Source: Pseudarthrobacter enclensis
GTDB taxonomy: Bacteria; Actinomycetota; Actinomycetes; Actinomycetales; Micrococcaceae
DNA length: 64,000 nucleotides
Assembly: GCF_001457025.1 (NCBI RefSeq)
Contig: NZ_KQ758600.1
Location: forward strand, 124,001 to 188,000
Reading direction: 5' to 3'
In this document: positions 19,189-31,529 of the stretch, in pieces
Layout: every line of letters begins with the position of its first letter
Position numbering within the stretch: position 1 is the first letter of the stretch
Translations under genes and position numbers: made by a program
The notes under the pieces: generated by a model
What the model saw: the letters and a program-made list of their open reading frames with translations, nothing else
Database searches by the model: none
Told to the model about the DNA's origin: nothing

Positions 19189-20582
19189 ACTCCAAAGCCT
19201 CCGCACCCGTTGCCGCCGCCGTTCCGGGCCGCACCGCCGAAGCCCGCGAGGGCACTGAACTCGTTGTCGACGTCGGGCCCGTCGCCCACGGCGGCCACTG
19301 CGTGGCCCGCCATGAGGGGCGCGTCATTTTCGTCCGGCACGGCATCCCCGGCGAGAAGGTCCGCGTCCGCCTGACCGACGCCGGCGAGGCAGCGAAGTTC
19401 TGGCGGGCCGACGTCGTCGACGTCCTCGAAGCCTCGCCGGACCGGGTGCCGCACTTCTGGCACGCCGCCGACTCCACCCGCGCCTGGGCCCACGGGCACC
19501 CGCCCGTGGGCGGAGCCGAGTTCGGCCATATCCGGCTGGAACGGCAGCGGCAGCTCAAAGCCGACGTGCTGGAGGAACAGCTGCGCCGGCTCGGCGGTTC
19601 CGGCGGCCTTCCGCCGGCGTGGTCCGGCGCCGTGGAAGCGGTGGGGGAAGCGGCCCACGGCGGGACGGGCCTGGGCTGGCGGACACGCGCCAGTTTCTCC
19701 GTAACGTCCTCGGGGAGACTTGGCATGCACGCGCACCGGTCCACGGAGATCCTTCCGGTCCGGGAGATGCCGCTGGCCACCGACGCTGTCAACGCCCTTC
19801 AACTCTGGAACGTCGACCTGCAGGGCATCGAGCGGGTTGAGGCCGCGGCTCCCGCCAACGGGACCCGGCCGCTGGTGCTGCTCGCACCAGCGGAAGGAAC
19901 CAGGCCCAAACGGGTGGCCGCTGTTGCGGTGCAGCTGCCCGAGGACGCGTCCGTGGCAGCTTTCGACCCCGCAACGGGCGAGGTGACGAGGCTTCGCGGC
20001 CGGGCCTGGGTACAGGAGTCAGCGGCCGGCCACGAGTACCGCGTCACGGGTGCCGGGTTCTGGCAGATCCACCGCGACGCGCCCGGAACACTTGTGGGAA
20101 CTGTCACAGAATTCCTGCACGGCGGCGGCTTCCTGCACCCCGGGGCGGTGGTGGCGGACCTGTACGCGGGCGCGGGACTTTTCACGGCAGTCCTCGCGGA
20201 CGCCGTGGGGGAGACCGGCTCGGTGCTGTCCGTCGAAGGCGCTCCGGGCACCAGCCGGGACGCCCGCAAGAACCTGCACTCAGCACCGCAGGTGGAGATC
20301 GTGCAGGGCCGGGTGGAACGTGTCCTCCGCCAAAAACCGCGGAATTTCGACGCCCTGGTCCTCGACCCGCCCCGTGCGGGAGCCGGGAAGGCCGTGGTGC
20401 GCCAGCTCGTGGACTCGGGACCGAGGGCCATTGCCTATGTATCCTGCGACCCGGCGTCGTTTGCCCGTGATGTGTCCTACTTCCGGGCGGCGGGCTGGGA
20501 CCTGGCCGGGCTGCGTGCCTTCGACATCTATCCGCACACCCACCACCTGGAGACCGTGGCCCTGCTGACACCCGTCCGGTGA
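19185..20582 (+). CDS. TrmA/RumA-type RNA 5-methyluridine methyltransferase
   Basis: A 465-residue class I methyltransferase. An N-terminal TRAM domain (VVDVGPVAHGGHCVARHEGR, about residues 24-80) should bind RNA. The SAM-binding loop is VVADLYAGAGLFTAVLADAV, the target-base motif is LVLDPPRAGAGK, and the catalytic cysteine is in YVSCDPASFARD. The cysteine cluster that holds an iron-sulfur centre in RlmD is not evident near the N-terminus. It should methylate uridine C5 in rRNA or tRNA; the exact site is not predictable. It overlaps the permease stop by 4 bp (GTGA). Confidence 0.85.
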   Translation: MNSKASAPVAAAVPGRTAEAREGTELVVDVGPVAHGGHCVARHEGRVIFVRHGIPGEKVRVRLTDAGEAAKFWRADVVDVLEASPDRVPHFWHAADSTRAWAHGHPPVGGAEFGHIRLERQRQLKADVLEEQLRRLGGSGGLPPAWSGAVEAVGEAAHGGTGLGWRTRASFSVTSSGRLGMHAHRSTEILPVREMPLATDAVNALQLWNVDLQGIERVEAAAPANGTRPLVLLAPAEGTRPKRVAAVAVQLPEDASVAAFDPATGEVTRLRGRAWVQESAAGHEYRVTGAGFWQIHRDAPGTLVGTVTEFLHGGGFLHPGAVVADLYAGAGLFTAVLADAVGETGSVLSVEGAPGTSRDARKNLHSAPQVEIVQGRVERVLRQKPRNFDALVLDPPRAGAGKAVVRQLVDSGPRAIAYVSCDPASFARDVSYFRAAGWDLAGLRAFDIYPHTHHLETVALLTPVR

Positions 20583-20688
20583 CGCCGCGTCCATGATGCC
20601 CCCGGGCGTTTTCGACTACGATGGCCGTAGTAGTCCCACGTCGCGCCCCGTATTCACGGCCGGCCGTGTGCCATTTTCGGGTCCTGAG

Positions 20689-20710
20689 CTAATTAGGACC
20701 ACCTAACTAG
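20689..20710. promoter_or_regulatory. Imperfect palindrome upstream of acnA (candidate operator)
   Basis: CTAATTAGG-ACCA-CCTAACTAG: two nine-base arms with one mismatch around a 4-bp centre, 53 bp before the acnA ATG. It overlaps a second small inverted repeat (GGTCCT/AGGACC, 20680-20700). A transcription-factor site in the acnA leader or promoter is inferred; the factor is unknown and the spacing does not fit the 19-bp DtxR/IdeR box. Confidence 0.45.
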
Positions 20711-20762
20711 CAGGCGGTCAACCGCGCGACAAAGATGAAACTGTTGCGAGAGGAGTCCTGCG

Positions 20763-23588
<2,826 letters not shown>

Positions 23589-23618
23589 CGGAGCCTGCCA
23601 GCAGGCAGCACCATCCCC

Positions 23619-23653
23619 GAAGCCCCGGCCGGTCACCGACCTGCCGGGGCTTC
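23619..23653 (+). terminator. Terminator-like hairpin after acnA
   Basis: An 11-bp perfect stem GAAGCCCCGGC / GCCGGGGCTTC with a 13-base loop lies 31 bp after the acnA stop. There is no clear U-tract, which is common for actinobacterial terminators. Confidence 0.7.
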
Positions 23654-23759
23654 GGCCGTGCCGATGTGTCTTTCGGCGGTGCCGGTGCCGGGCCCGCAAC
23701 CTGCCCTCCGGGCAGGCGTTAGAGTTAAACGGCACGTCTACCACCCGAAGGAGGGGTCA

Positions 23760-25733
23760 TTGGGTATTTTGGACAGCATCCGGAATCCGCAGGACCTGAA
23801 CGACTTATCCGAAGAGCAGCTGGCACAGCTCGCTTCGGAGATCAGGGAATTCCTGATCACCAACGTCTCCCAAACGGGCGGCCACCTCGGACCCAACCTC
23901 GGCGTCGTGGAACTCACCCTGGCCGTGCACCGGATCTTCGACTCCCCGCGTGACAGCATCGTCTTCGACACCGGCCACCAGTCCTACGTCCACAAACTGT
24001 TGACCGGACGGCAGGACTTCAGCACGCTCCGCCAGCAGGGCGGCCTGTCCGGATACCCGTCCCGCGCGGAATCCGAACACGACATCGTCGAAAGCTCCCA
24101 CGCGTCGTCGTCCCTTTCCTGGGCCGACGGGATTTCCCGCGCCCGGCAGCTCACGGGCGAAGGCGACCGGCATGTCGTAGCCGTCGTCGGGGATGGTGCC
24201 CTGACTGGCGGCATGGCCTGGGAAGCCATCAACAACATCGCCGCGGACAAGAAACGCCGCGTGGTGATTGTCGTCAACGACAACGGCCGCTCCTACGCGC
24301 CCACCGTCGGAGGGTTTGCCGACTACCTGGCCTCCCTGCGTCCCACCATTGACTCCTTCCGCGCCGCGCCGGCCTACGAAGTGGCCCTCGACTGGTGGAA
24401 GAAGAAGCTCCAGAACGGCGGCCCCGTGGGCCAGTTCACCTACAAGAGCCTGCATGCCATGAAGAAGGGCATCAAGGACTGGTGGGCCCCGCAGGGCATG
24501 TTCGAGGACCTCGGCATGAAATACATCGGCCCCGTGGACGGGCACAACCTCCAGGCGCTGGAGCATGCCCTCGCCACGGCCCGGAACTACAACGGCCCGG
24601 TGATCGTGCACGCCATGACGGAAAAAGGCCACGGCTACGCCCCTGCCCGCGCCCACGAAGCAGACCAGTTCCATGCCGTCGGCATCATCGACCCCGAAAC
24701 CGGAGAACCCACGGGCACGGCCGGTGCCAAGTCCTGGACCTCCGTTTTCGCCGACGAGATCGCCGCCATCGCCGATGAACGCAAGGACGTCGTGGGAATC
24801 ACCGGCGCCATGCTGATCCCGGTGGGCCTGCACAAGTTCGCGGCCAAGCACCCGGACCGGGTGATCGACGTCGGCATCGCCGAACAGCACGCCCTCACCT
24901 CCGCCGCGGGCATGGCCTTCGGCGGCCTGCACCCGGTGGTGGCCGTCTACGCCACCTTCCTCAACCGGGCCTTCGACCAGCTGCTGATGGACGTTGCCCT
25001 GCACAAGGCCGGCGTCACCATCGTGCTGGACCGCGCCGGCGTCACCGGCCCGGACGGCGCCAGCCACCACGGCATGTGGGACATGTCCATGGTGCAGATT
25101 GTCCCCGGCCTGCACCTTGCGGCCCCCCGTGACGCCACCCGGCTCAGGGAGGAACTGCGCGAGGCCGTGGCCATCAGCGACGCTCCCACCGTGGTGCGCT
25201 TCTCCAAGGGCTCCGTCGGCGCCGAGATCGAGGCACTGGAACGGCTCAGCGACGGGGTGGACGTACTGGCCCGCCGGCCCTCCGGCTCCACCGACAACGA
25301 CGTCCTGATCGTCAGCGTCGGTGCCATGTCCGAGCTCGCCCTGGACGTCGCCAACCGGCTCGGCGCGCAGGGCATCAGCACCACCGTGGTGGACCCGCGC
25401 TGGGTGCTGCCGGTCCGCCAGTCCATCATTGCCCTCGCCTCCCACCACCGCCTGGTGGTCTGCCTCGAGGACGGGGTACGTGCCGGCGGCGTGGGCTCAC
25501 GGATCCGGCAGGAGATGCGGGCCGCAGGAGTGGACACCGCCCTGAACGAGGTGGGCCTGCCGGTCGAGTTCCTTGACCACGGCACCCGTGCCGAAGTCCT
25601 GGAGCGCGTGGGACTCACCGCCCAGCAGGTCACGCACGACGTCGTCGCGCAGGTTCTGGGCACGAAGGTCCCGTTTGCCCGTCCGTTGCCGGGGCAGCAG
25701 CACCCCACCACCGGCAGCCTGCCGATCCTGTGA
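23760..25733 (+). CDS. dxs: 1-deoxy-D-xylulose-5-phosphate synthase
   Basis: A 657-residue thiamine-diphosphate enzyme that joins pyruvate and glyceraldehyde 3-phosphate in the first step of the MEP isoprenoid pathway. The N-terminal domain has [16 protein letters not shown] and the ThDP motif [16 protein letters not shown] ... NDN. The pyrimidine-binding domain has [17 protein letters not shown] and [15 protein letters not shown], and a transketolase C-terminal domain follows. The TTG at 23760 is chosen because AAGGAGG lies 7 bp upstream and the protein then begins [12 protein letters not shown], as in other Dxs enzymes; an earlier start would add a nonconserved tail. It overlaps the next gene by 4 bp. 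Confidence 0.95.
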   Translation: MGILDSIRNPQDLNDLSEEQLAQLASEIREFLITNVSQTGGHLGPNLGVVELTLAVHRIFDSPRDSIVFDTGHQSYVHKLLTGRQDFSTLRQQGGLSGYPSRAESEHDIVESSHASSSLSWADGISRARQLTGEGDRHVVAVVGDGALTGGMAWEAINNIAADKKRRVVIVVNDNGRSYAPTVGGFADYLASLRPTIDSFRAAPAYEVALDWWKKKLQNGGPVGQFTYKSLHAMKKGIKDWWAPQGMFEDLGMKYIGPVDGHNLQALEHALATARNYNGPVIVHAMTEKGHGYAPARAHEADQFHAVGIIDPETGEPTGTAGAKSWTSVFADEIAAIADERKDVVGITGAMLIPVGLHKFAAKHPDRVIDVGIAEQHALTSAAGMAFGGLHPVVAVYATFLNRAFDQLLMDVALHKAGVTIVLDRAGVTGPDGASHHGMWDMSMVQIVPGLHLAAPRDATRLREELREAVAISDAPTVVRFSKGSVGAEIEALERLSDGVDVLARRPSGSTDNDVLIVSVGAMSELALDVANRLGAQGISTTVVDPRWVLPVRQSIIALASHHRLVVCLEDGVRAGGVGSRIRQEMRAAGVDTALNEVGLPVEFLDHGTRAEVLERVGLTAQQVTHDVVAQVLGTKVPFARPLPGQQHPTTGSLPIL

Positions 25734-26383
25734 GGGGAGAGGACGGCCAGGACCGGCCCGGCGCGCCCGGGTACCCGGGCATGCCCGCCTACCCGGGAAT
25801 GCTCGGCGGCCGGCCTGGGAACAGCCACCCGGCCGCTGCCCGGACCCCCGAGGGCCTGGAACCGGGCAACCTCGTGGTGGCGCGCAACCGCAAATGGAAC
25901 GGCAAGGCGCACTGGGTGGTGCCCGGCAGGTACCTCGGCGAGGATGCCCATGGCTGGTGGATTTTCCAAGGGACCAACGAGTTCTGCTCCCGGCCCGGTG
26001 CCGCGTTCTACACCAGGTCCGACGCCGTGCTCCTGGTGCCCCGCAACGGCGACTGGGTTGCCACGTTCTACGACGACGCCCACCCGGGCGGCGTCCGGAT
26101 CTACATTGACCTGGCCGTGGCCCACGAATGGAACCCCATCAGACCCCATGTCACCGAATTCCATGTCATCGACATGGACCTGGACGTGGTGCGCACCTCG
26201 GGCAGGGGCGTGTTCATCGATGACGAGGACGAGTTCGCCGAACACCGCGTCGCCATGGACTACCCGGCAGCATTGGCGGAATCCCTTGAGGCCTCCGCCG
26301 CCGAACTTTTCCAGGCCGTCACGGCACAGCAGGCACCATTCGACGGCACCGACGTCGACTGGTTCACCAAAGGACGTACATGA
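25730..26383 (+). CDS. DUF402 domain protein
   Basis: This 217-residue protein has a Pro/Gly-rich head of about 40 residues ([15 protein letters not shown]) and then a DUF402 beta-barrel: [50 protein letters not shown] and [20 protein letters not shown]. Relatives of this fold are nucleoside di/triphosphate phosphatases with a metal site made by an acidic cluster, here probably the Asp/Glu-rich DMDLD and DDEDE stretches. It starts on the last bases of dxs (GTGA) and overlaps the next gene (ATGA), so coupling is likely. A nucleotide phosphatase role is inferred. Confidence 0.75.
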   Translation: MRGEDGQDRPGAPGYPGMPAYPGMLGGRPGNSHPAAARTPEGLEPGNLVVARNRKWNGKAHWVVPGRYLGEDAHGWWIFQGTNEFCSRPGAAFYTRSDAVLLVPRNGDWVATFYDDAHPGGVRIYIDLAVAHEWNPIRPHVTEFHVIDMDLDVVRTSGRGVFIDDEDEFAEHRVAMDYPAALAESLEASAAELFQAVTAQQAPFDGTDVDWFTKGRT

Positions 26384-26940
26384 GCGACATCATCAGGGTC
26401 TATAAGCGCGACGACGAAGGCTCGCTCGAGTTCCGCGAGGCCTGGTTCGACGAGGAAGACAGCCAGTTCGTGGTGAACTACGGCGCCGTGGGGCACCAAA
26501 GCAAGACCCAGGAAACAGACGTTTCCGACGCCGCCGCCGCCGAAGGCCTGCTCGACGCCTTCGCGGCGCAGTGCGCGGAGGACGGATACGCCGTCATACC
26601 GGACGAGGAGCAGTACTGGGTGGTGGTCCAGTTCGCCCTGAAAACGCGGGAGGGCACCGCCAGGGACCGGCACCTGGCCGACAAGGCTTCCGACGCCCTG
26701 ATCAGCCACCTCGCCTGGCGCGGACTCGGAGTGGTTGACCGGACCGAGTTCACCGACTTCAAACTGAACATCTTCTGCCTCTGCCCGGACGTGAACAAGG
26801 CCGTCAGCGCCATCAAGGTGTGTGCCCGCGGCGAGGACCTGGACTTCACCAAGCTCAGCATCGGTGCCGCCCCCTACACGGAACCGGACACCTTCAAACT
26901 GAAGCATTCCGCCAAACCCGCCAACAGTTTTAGCCTCTAG
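26380..26940 (+). CDS. Uncharacterised protein with WGR-like N-terminus
   Basis: A 186-residue soluble, acidic protein. Residues 1-75 resemble a WGR module (FREAWFDEEDSQFVVNYGAVG, then an acidic helix ending in AEDGYAVI), but the tryptophan-glycine-arginine core reads NYGAVG. The remainder (FALKTREGTARDRHLADKASDAL ... ) is not familiar. It sits between the DUF402 gene, which it overlaps by 4 bp, and the aldo/keto reductase gene 8 bp downstream. No function is proposed. Confidence 0.6.
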   Translation: MSDIIRVYKRDDEGSLEFREAWFDEEDSQFVVNYGAVGHQSKTQETDVSDAAAAEGLLDAFAAQCAEDGYAVIPDEEQYWVVVQFALKTREGTARDRHLADKASDALISHLAWRGLGVVDRTEFTDFKLNIFCLCPDVNKAVSAIKVCARGEDLDFTKLSIGAAPYTEPDTFKLKHSAKPANSFSL

Positions 26941-26948
26941 GAGCCCGT

Positions 26949-27926
26949 GTGACCACCTACCGCCGCATAGGAAAATCAGGCCTGACCGTCTCCACGGTGG
27001 GCCTCGGGTGCAACAACCTCGGCCGCGCCAACACCATCACCGAGTCGCAGGAGGGCACCAACGCCGTGGTGTCCGCGGCCCTCGATGCCGGCATCACCCT
27101 CTTCGACGTGGCGGACAACTACGGCAGGGAGCCCGGGCTCAGTGAAACCATGCTCGGCAAGGCACTGGGGGACCGGCGAGCCGATGCCATCGTTGCCACC
27201 AAGTTCGGCATGGACGCCAAAGGCGCCAACGGCGTGGATTTTGCAGCCAGGGGTTCGCGGCGGTACATCATCCAGTCGGTCGAAGCGTCGCTCCGGCGGC
27301 TCGGCACCGACTGGATCGACCTCTACCAGTTCCACACCCCGGACCCGCTGACCCCCATCGACGAAACGCTCTCCGCCCTGGACGACCTGGTCCGCAGCGG
27401 CAAGGTCCGCTACATCGGCCACTCCAACCGTGCCGGGTGGCAGATCGCCCAGGCGGAATACGTGGCCCGTGAACTCGGGACTGCACGCTTCATCTCCAGC
27501 CAGAACCACTACAACCTCCTGGACCGACGGGCGGAACTGGAAGTCACCCCCGCAGCCGAGGAATTCGGCCTGGGCGTCCTGCCCTACTTCCCGCTGGCGA
27601 ACGGCCTGCTCACCGGCAAGTACGCCCCGGGCCACGCCCCCGACGGATCGCGGCTCAGCCACACCCGCACCAACATGGTCCACGACGCCGATTGGGACCA
27701 GCTGGGCAGGTTCAGCCAGTTCGCCAAGGACCGCGGGCTGACAGAGGTTGAGGTGGCCTTCTCCTGGCTCGCCGCGCAGCCGTCCGTGGCCAGCGTCATC
27801 GCCGGGGCCACGAAGCCGGAACAGATCCGCCAGAACGCGGCGGCCGCGGACTGGCAACCAACTCCCGAGGACCTCGCCGGGCTGGACGACATTTTCCCGG
27901 CAGTCCCCAAGGTGGCCCTCTTCTAG
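26949..27926 (+). CDS. Aldo/keto reductase
   Basis: A 325-residue NADPH-dependent TIM-barrel oxidoreductase. It has the start segment YRRIGKSGLTVSTVGLGCNN, the catalytic tetrad residues Asp and Tyr in FDVADNYG, Lys in VATKFGM and His in LYQFHTPDPLTP, and the C-terminal cofactor loop SVIAGATKPEQIRQN. It belongs to the YghZ/potassium-channel-beta-like branch. GTG start with AGGAG just upstream. It is in a run of closely spaced genes after dxs; the natural carbonyl substrate is unknown. Confidence 0.88.
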   Translation: MTTYRRIGKSGLTVSTVGLGCNNLGRANTITESQEGTNAVVSAALDAGITLFDVADNYGREPGLSETMLGKALGDRRADAIVATKFGMDAKGANGVDFAARGSRRYIIQSVEASLRRLGTDWIDLYQFHTPDPLTPIDETLSALDDLVRSGKVRYIGHSNRAGWQIAQAEYVARELGTARFISSQNHYNLLDRRAELEVTPAAEEFGLGVLPYFPLANGLLTGKYAPGHAPDGSRLSHTRTNMVHDADWDQLGRFSQFAKDRGLTEVEVAFSWLAAQPSVASVIAGATKPEQIRQNAAAADWQPTPEDLAGLDDIFPAVPKVALF

Positions 27927-27932
27927 CCCGTC

Positions 27933-28958
27933 GTGACCGCCTACCTGCTGGACGTCGACACCGGCATCGACGACGCCCTGGCCCTTGCCTACCTGGCGGC
28001 GCTTCCGGACACGGAATTCGTCGCCGTCACCGCCACCCCCGGGAACGTGGACGCGGACCAGGTGGCACGGAACACCCTGGCCCTGCTCGAACTGTGCGGC
28101 CGGCCCGGTGTGGAAGTTGCCATCAGTGCCCGGAAGCCGCTGACCGTCCCCCTCACCACCACTCCGGAAACCCACGGGCCCCAAGGGTTGGGCCACGCAG
28201 TCCTCCCCGAACCGGCCGGCACCGTCTCCCGCCGGGACGCCGTGGACCTGTGGATCGAGCACGCCCGCGCCCGGCCCGGCGAACTCACGGCACTCATCAC
28301 CGCCCCCCTGACGAATTTCGCGTTGGCGCTCCGCCGGGAACCTGGCCTGCCCGAGCTGCTGGCCGGTGTGGTCATCATGGGCGGCAGCTTCTACCATCAG
28401 GGGAACACCACACCCACGGCGGAGTGGAACACCCATGTGGACCCGCACGCGGCCAAGGAAGTGTACGCGGCCTACCGCGGCCGGCCCATGGAGAAACTGC
28501 CCGTGGTCTGCTCCCTGGACACCACCGAACGGATGGAGATGCGCCCCGAACACGTCCGGGAACTGGCGGAAGCGGCCGGCGCAGCCGTGCCGGAGCTCGT
28601 CCTGCCGGGGCAGCCGGAGGGACTCCGCAGCACTTCCGACAACACCGTGATCCGGCACCTGTCCGACGCGCTGCGGTTCTACTTCGAATTCCACCGGCTC
28701 TACGACCAGGGCTACCTGGCCCACGTCCATGACTTCTTCGCCGCGGGCGTGGCCGCCGGGACGCTTGACTACTCGGCCAGTCCGGCAACAATCGACGTCG
28801 AAACAGAATCGCCCCTCCTGGCCGGCACCACCGTGGCCGACTTCCGGGGCCTGTGGGGCCTTCCGCCGAACGCCAGGATCGTGACGGCAAACGACCCCCG
28901 CCAGGCGTTCAGGGAACTGGTGTCGGCAGTCGGCGGCCTCGCCGCCCGGCTGGGCTGA
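27933..28958 (+). CDS. Inosine-uridine-type nucleoside hydrolase
   Basis: A 341-residue N-ribohydrolase that splits nucleosides into base and ribose. The calcium-binding aspartate cluster is DVDTGIDDALAL at the very N-terminus, with the supporting ATPGNVDADQVARNT, ALITAPLTNFALALRREPG, VVIMGGSFYHQGNTTPTAEW and NTHVDPHAAKEV. GTG start, 6 bp after the aldo/keto reductase stop. It is the last gene of the run and is convergent with mycothione reductase. Confidence 0.88.
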   Translation: MTAYLLDVDTGIDDALALAYLAALPDTEFVAVTATPGNVDADQVARNTLALLELCGRPGVEVAISARKPLTVPLTTTPETHGPQGLGHAVLPEPAGTVSRRDAVDLWIEHARARPGELTALITAPLTNFALALRREPGLPELLAGVVIMGGSFYHQGNTTPTAEWNTHVDPHAAKEVYAAYRGRPMEKLPVVCSLDTTERMEMRPEHVRELAEAAGAAVPELVLPGQPEGLRSTSDNTVIRHLSDALRFYFEFHRLYDQGYLAHVHDFFAAGVAAGTLDYSASPATIDVETESPLLAGTTVADFRGLWGLPPNARIVTANDPRQAFRELVSAVGGLAARLG

Positions 28959-28997
28959 CCGGTCACTGCATCGAGGCGCCGGGGTGACGCCAAAGCA

Positions 28998-30422
28998 CTA
29001 GAGCGGCGCGTCCTCCGGCACATCGACATCCAGGGCCAGCAGCGCGTTCTCCACCACTTCCATCAGCGCCGGGTGGATCCAGTACGGTCCGCGGGCCAGC
29101 TGGTGGACGGGGGTCTCCAGGTACATGGCCTGCACCAGGGGCTGGATCAGGTTGGACGCTTCCTGGCCCAGGATGTGGGCTCCAAGGAGCCGCCCCGTGC
29201 TGCGCTCGGCCACCAGCTTGACCACCCCCTCGTCGTCCTCCATGGCCCAGCCATAGGCCGTGCTGCCGTATTCCTGCACCACGGAGACAATGTCCGTGCC
29301 CGGGGCAGCTGTGGACCGCGCCTGGTCCTCCGTCAACCCCACCGAGGCGATCTGGGGGCTGGAAAAGACGGCGGACGGCACGGCGGTGTAATCGATGCTG
29401 CGGAGCCGGCCGGGGTGCTCGAGATTGTGCGCCACCACGCGCGCCTCCCGGTTGGCCACGTGCTTGAGCTGGTAGCGGTTAACGGCGTCGCCCAGGGCGA
29501 AGACGCCGTCGAGCGGCTTGCCGCCCGACAGGACGCGCAGGTACCCGTCTGCGGCCAGCGTTCCGTCCTCGTCCAGGTCGAAACCGGCCGCGTCTGCGCC
29601 GAGCCGGTCGGTGTTGGGCGTGCGGCCGGTGGCCACCAGCACCACGTCCGCCGGGACGCGGACCTTCCCGCCGTCGTCGTCCGTGAAGACGGCGTCGACG
29701 CTGCCGTCCCCGTTGTCCTCCACCGAGTGCAGGGCCAGTCCGGACCTGAGCGTCCAGCGGGCCGCGGCGGCCGCCGCGAAGCGCCCGGCGATCTCGGCGT
29801 CATGTCCGCGCAGCAGCCGGTCCGTCCGATTCACCTGCGTGACCCGGACCCCGAAACCGGCGAAAATGGCTGCGAACTCGGCCGCGATGTAGCCGCCCCC
29901 CACCACCACCACACGGGAGGGAAGCCCGTCAATCCGCATGACCGTGTCCGAGGTATGGACCTGGGGGAGGCCCATGCCCGGGACGTCGGGCAGGACCGGC
30001 CGGGAACCGGCGGCCACCACCACCTGGTCGGCGGTGATCTCCACCCCCGAAGCTGTCCGAAGGGTCCGGGGCCCGGTGAAGCGGGCGTGCTCCTGGTACA
30101 GGTCCACGTGGTCCAGCTCCTCGGCCCGGTACCGGCGGCCGGACTCGGAAATGGCGTCGATGCGGCCGAAGATCCTGTCCCGGATACCGTTCCAGTGCAC
30201 CTTGTCCAGGGCGAGGTCCACTCCCAGCCGTCCTGCCTCCCGGGGGGCCGCGGCCAGGCTGGTGGGGTAGACGAACATCTTGGTGGGGATGCATCCCACA
30301 TTCAGGCATGTCCCGCCGAACACCCCGCCGTCAACCAGGGCCACCTTCCTGCCGTCCCAGAACGGCGTGATGAGCGAATTCCCTGATCCGGAGCCAATGA
30401 TGGCCAGGTCATAATGGGGCAT
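28998..30422 (-). CDS. mtr: Mycothione reductase
   Basis: A 474-residue FAD/NADPH pyridine-nucleotide-disulfide oxidoreductase that returns mycothiol disulfide to the thiol form. FAD-binding IIGSGSGNS, redox disulfide GGTCLNVGCIPTKM, NADPH loop VVVVGGGYIAAEFA and the C-terminal catalytic His in GPYWIHPALMEVVENALL are present. The SGSGNS variant of the FAD loop and the residues around the disulfide fit mycothione reductase rather than lipoamide or mercuric reductase. ATG at 30422 starts the conserved core directly. It is divergent from the ECF importer operon with 250 bp between them. Confidence 0.88.
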   Translation of the reverse strand: MPHYDLAIIGSGSGNSLITPFWDGRKVALVDGGVFGGTCLNVGCIPTKMFVYPTSLAAAPREAGRLGVDLALDKVHWNGIRDRIFGRIDAISESGRRYRAEELDHVDLYQEHARFTGPRTLRTASGVEITADQVVVAAGSRPVLPDVPGMGLPQVHTSDTVMRIDGLPSRVVVVGGGYIAAEFAAIFAGFGVRVTQVNRTDRLLRGHDAEIAGRFAAAAAARWTLRSGLALHSVEDNGDGSVDAVFTDDDGGKVRVPADVVLVATGRTPNTDRLGADAAGFDLDEDGTLAADGYLRVLSGGKPLDGVFALGDAVNRYQLKHVANREARVVAHNLEHPGRLRSIDYTAVPSAVFSSPQIASVGLTEDQARSTAAPGTDIVSVVQEYGSTAYGWAMEDDEGVVKLVAERSTGRLLGAHILGQEASNLIQPLVQAMYLETPVHQLARGPYWIHPALMEVVENALLALDVDVPEDAPL

Positions 30423-30672
30423 GGGACCGACTTTCTGCGAAAGGGGCGTTGTTCCTTGGGCCGGCGGCAGCGACGCACCAGCCTGTGGGCAGTCTAAGCC
30501 AGGACCACTGCCGGCCCTGCGTCTGCGGAAAAATGCCCTGGAAGCCCGGCGGCCCGGTAGACTGGTGCGGTTCCGTCGGCCGCAGTCCGGCGGCTGCCGC
30601 CGAGGTGACATAGGCGGCGTTCCGCGGTCCGGCCCGGCCGGGCCGTCCGTGCCGCACCCCCAAAGGAAACCC

Positions 30673-31518
30673 ATGTCATCGCCTTCCCTGACGTTGCCCT
30701 CCCAGGCGCCCGGCGCTGCGCGCCGCCGTCGGCTCCTCGAACTCCTGGGAGCCCTGGCCATCGCCGGCACCTACGTCTTCCTGGTGCTCAACCAGCCTGC
30801 CGACATCGCCGGCGGCCCGGGCAGTGCTTCCGCCCTGATCGCGCTGTCCGGGTTCCTCGCCGGTGCCGTGCTGCTGATCGCGGCGGTGCTGCCCACCCTG
30901 CCGGCCTCCACGGTGGTCCTGATACCGGTGGCCCTGGTGCTGAATATCGTCCTGGGACAATTCGTCGGCAGCACCCTGGTGCCGTTCTACCTCGACGCCA
31001 TCGGCACGGTCCTGATCGCCGTCCTGGCCGGTCCCGCCGCCGGCGCCGCCACGGGCGCACTCAGCAGCATCATCTGGTCCTTCTTCAACCCCACGGTCCT
31101 GCCGTTCGCGGCAGGCGCCGCACTCATCGGCTGCCTGGCCGGCCTCGCCGCGCGCTACGGCATGTTCCGCCGCTTCTACCTGGCACCCGTTGCGGGCTTC
31201 GTCACCGGCATCATCGGCGGCGTGGTCTCTGCTCCGGTGGCCGCCTTCGTCTTCGGCGGCACCTCAGGGGTGGCAACGGGGGCGATCGTCAGCGCCTTCC
31301 GTTCCATGGGGGACACCCTCCTGGCGGCGATCACCAAGCAGGCGCTCATCTCGGACCCGATGGACAAAGCCATCGTGTTCACGGTCGTGGCGCTCCTGGC
31401 CTACGCGCTGCCCCGCCGTACCCGGCTCCAGTTCCCGTTCGTGCGGAACCACCGGGTCCTGGCCGGCCAACCAGCCGAACGGTCTGCCCGGCCGGAACCG
31501 TCTTCGCCCGCAGCGTAG
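30673..31518 (+). CDS. ECF importer substrate-binding (S) component
   Basis: A 281-residue membrane protein with about six helices, of the size and hydrophobicity of ECF S components (about 190-230 core residues plus tails). It contains the segment LVPFYLDAIGTVLIAVLAGP followed by a glycine-rich GAATGALSSI. The ligand cannot be read from the sequence; no riboswitch is seen in the 250 bp upstream. It is followed by T and A components in the same orientation, so this is a dedicated (group I) ECF transporter. AAAGGAAA precedes the ATG. Confidence 0.75.
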   Translation: MSSPSLTLPSQAPGAARRRRLLELLGALAIAGTYVFLVLNQPADIAGGPGSASALIALSGFLAGAVLLIAAVLPTLPASTVVLIPVALVLNIVLGQFVGSTLVPFYLDAIGTVLIAVLAGPAAGAATGALSSIIWSFFNPTVLPFAAGAALIGCLAGLAARYGMFRRFYLAPVAGFVTGIIGGVVSAPVAAFVFGGTSGVATGAIVSAFRSMGDTLLAAITKQALISDPMDKAIVFTVVALLAYALPRRTRLQFPFVRNHRVLAGQPAERSARPEPSSPAA

Positions 31519-31529
31519 GTGCGCCCTCC

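Noticed and set aside
20689..20710. DtxR/IdeR iron box upstream of acnA
   Set aside because: The palindrome has a 4-bp centre, whereas the iron box has 9 bp between TTAGG and CCTAA, so it was listed only as an unknown operator.
30423..30672. Riboswitch upstream of the ECF S-component gene
   Set aside because: The 250-bp gap has GC-rich stems but none of the conserved boxes of TPP, cobalamin or FMN elements.
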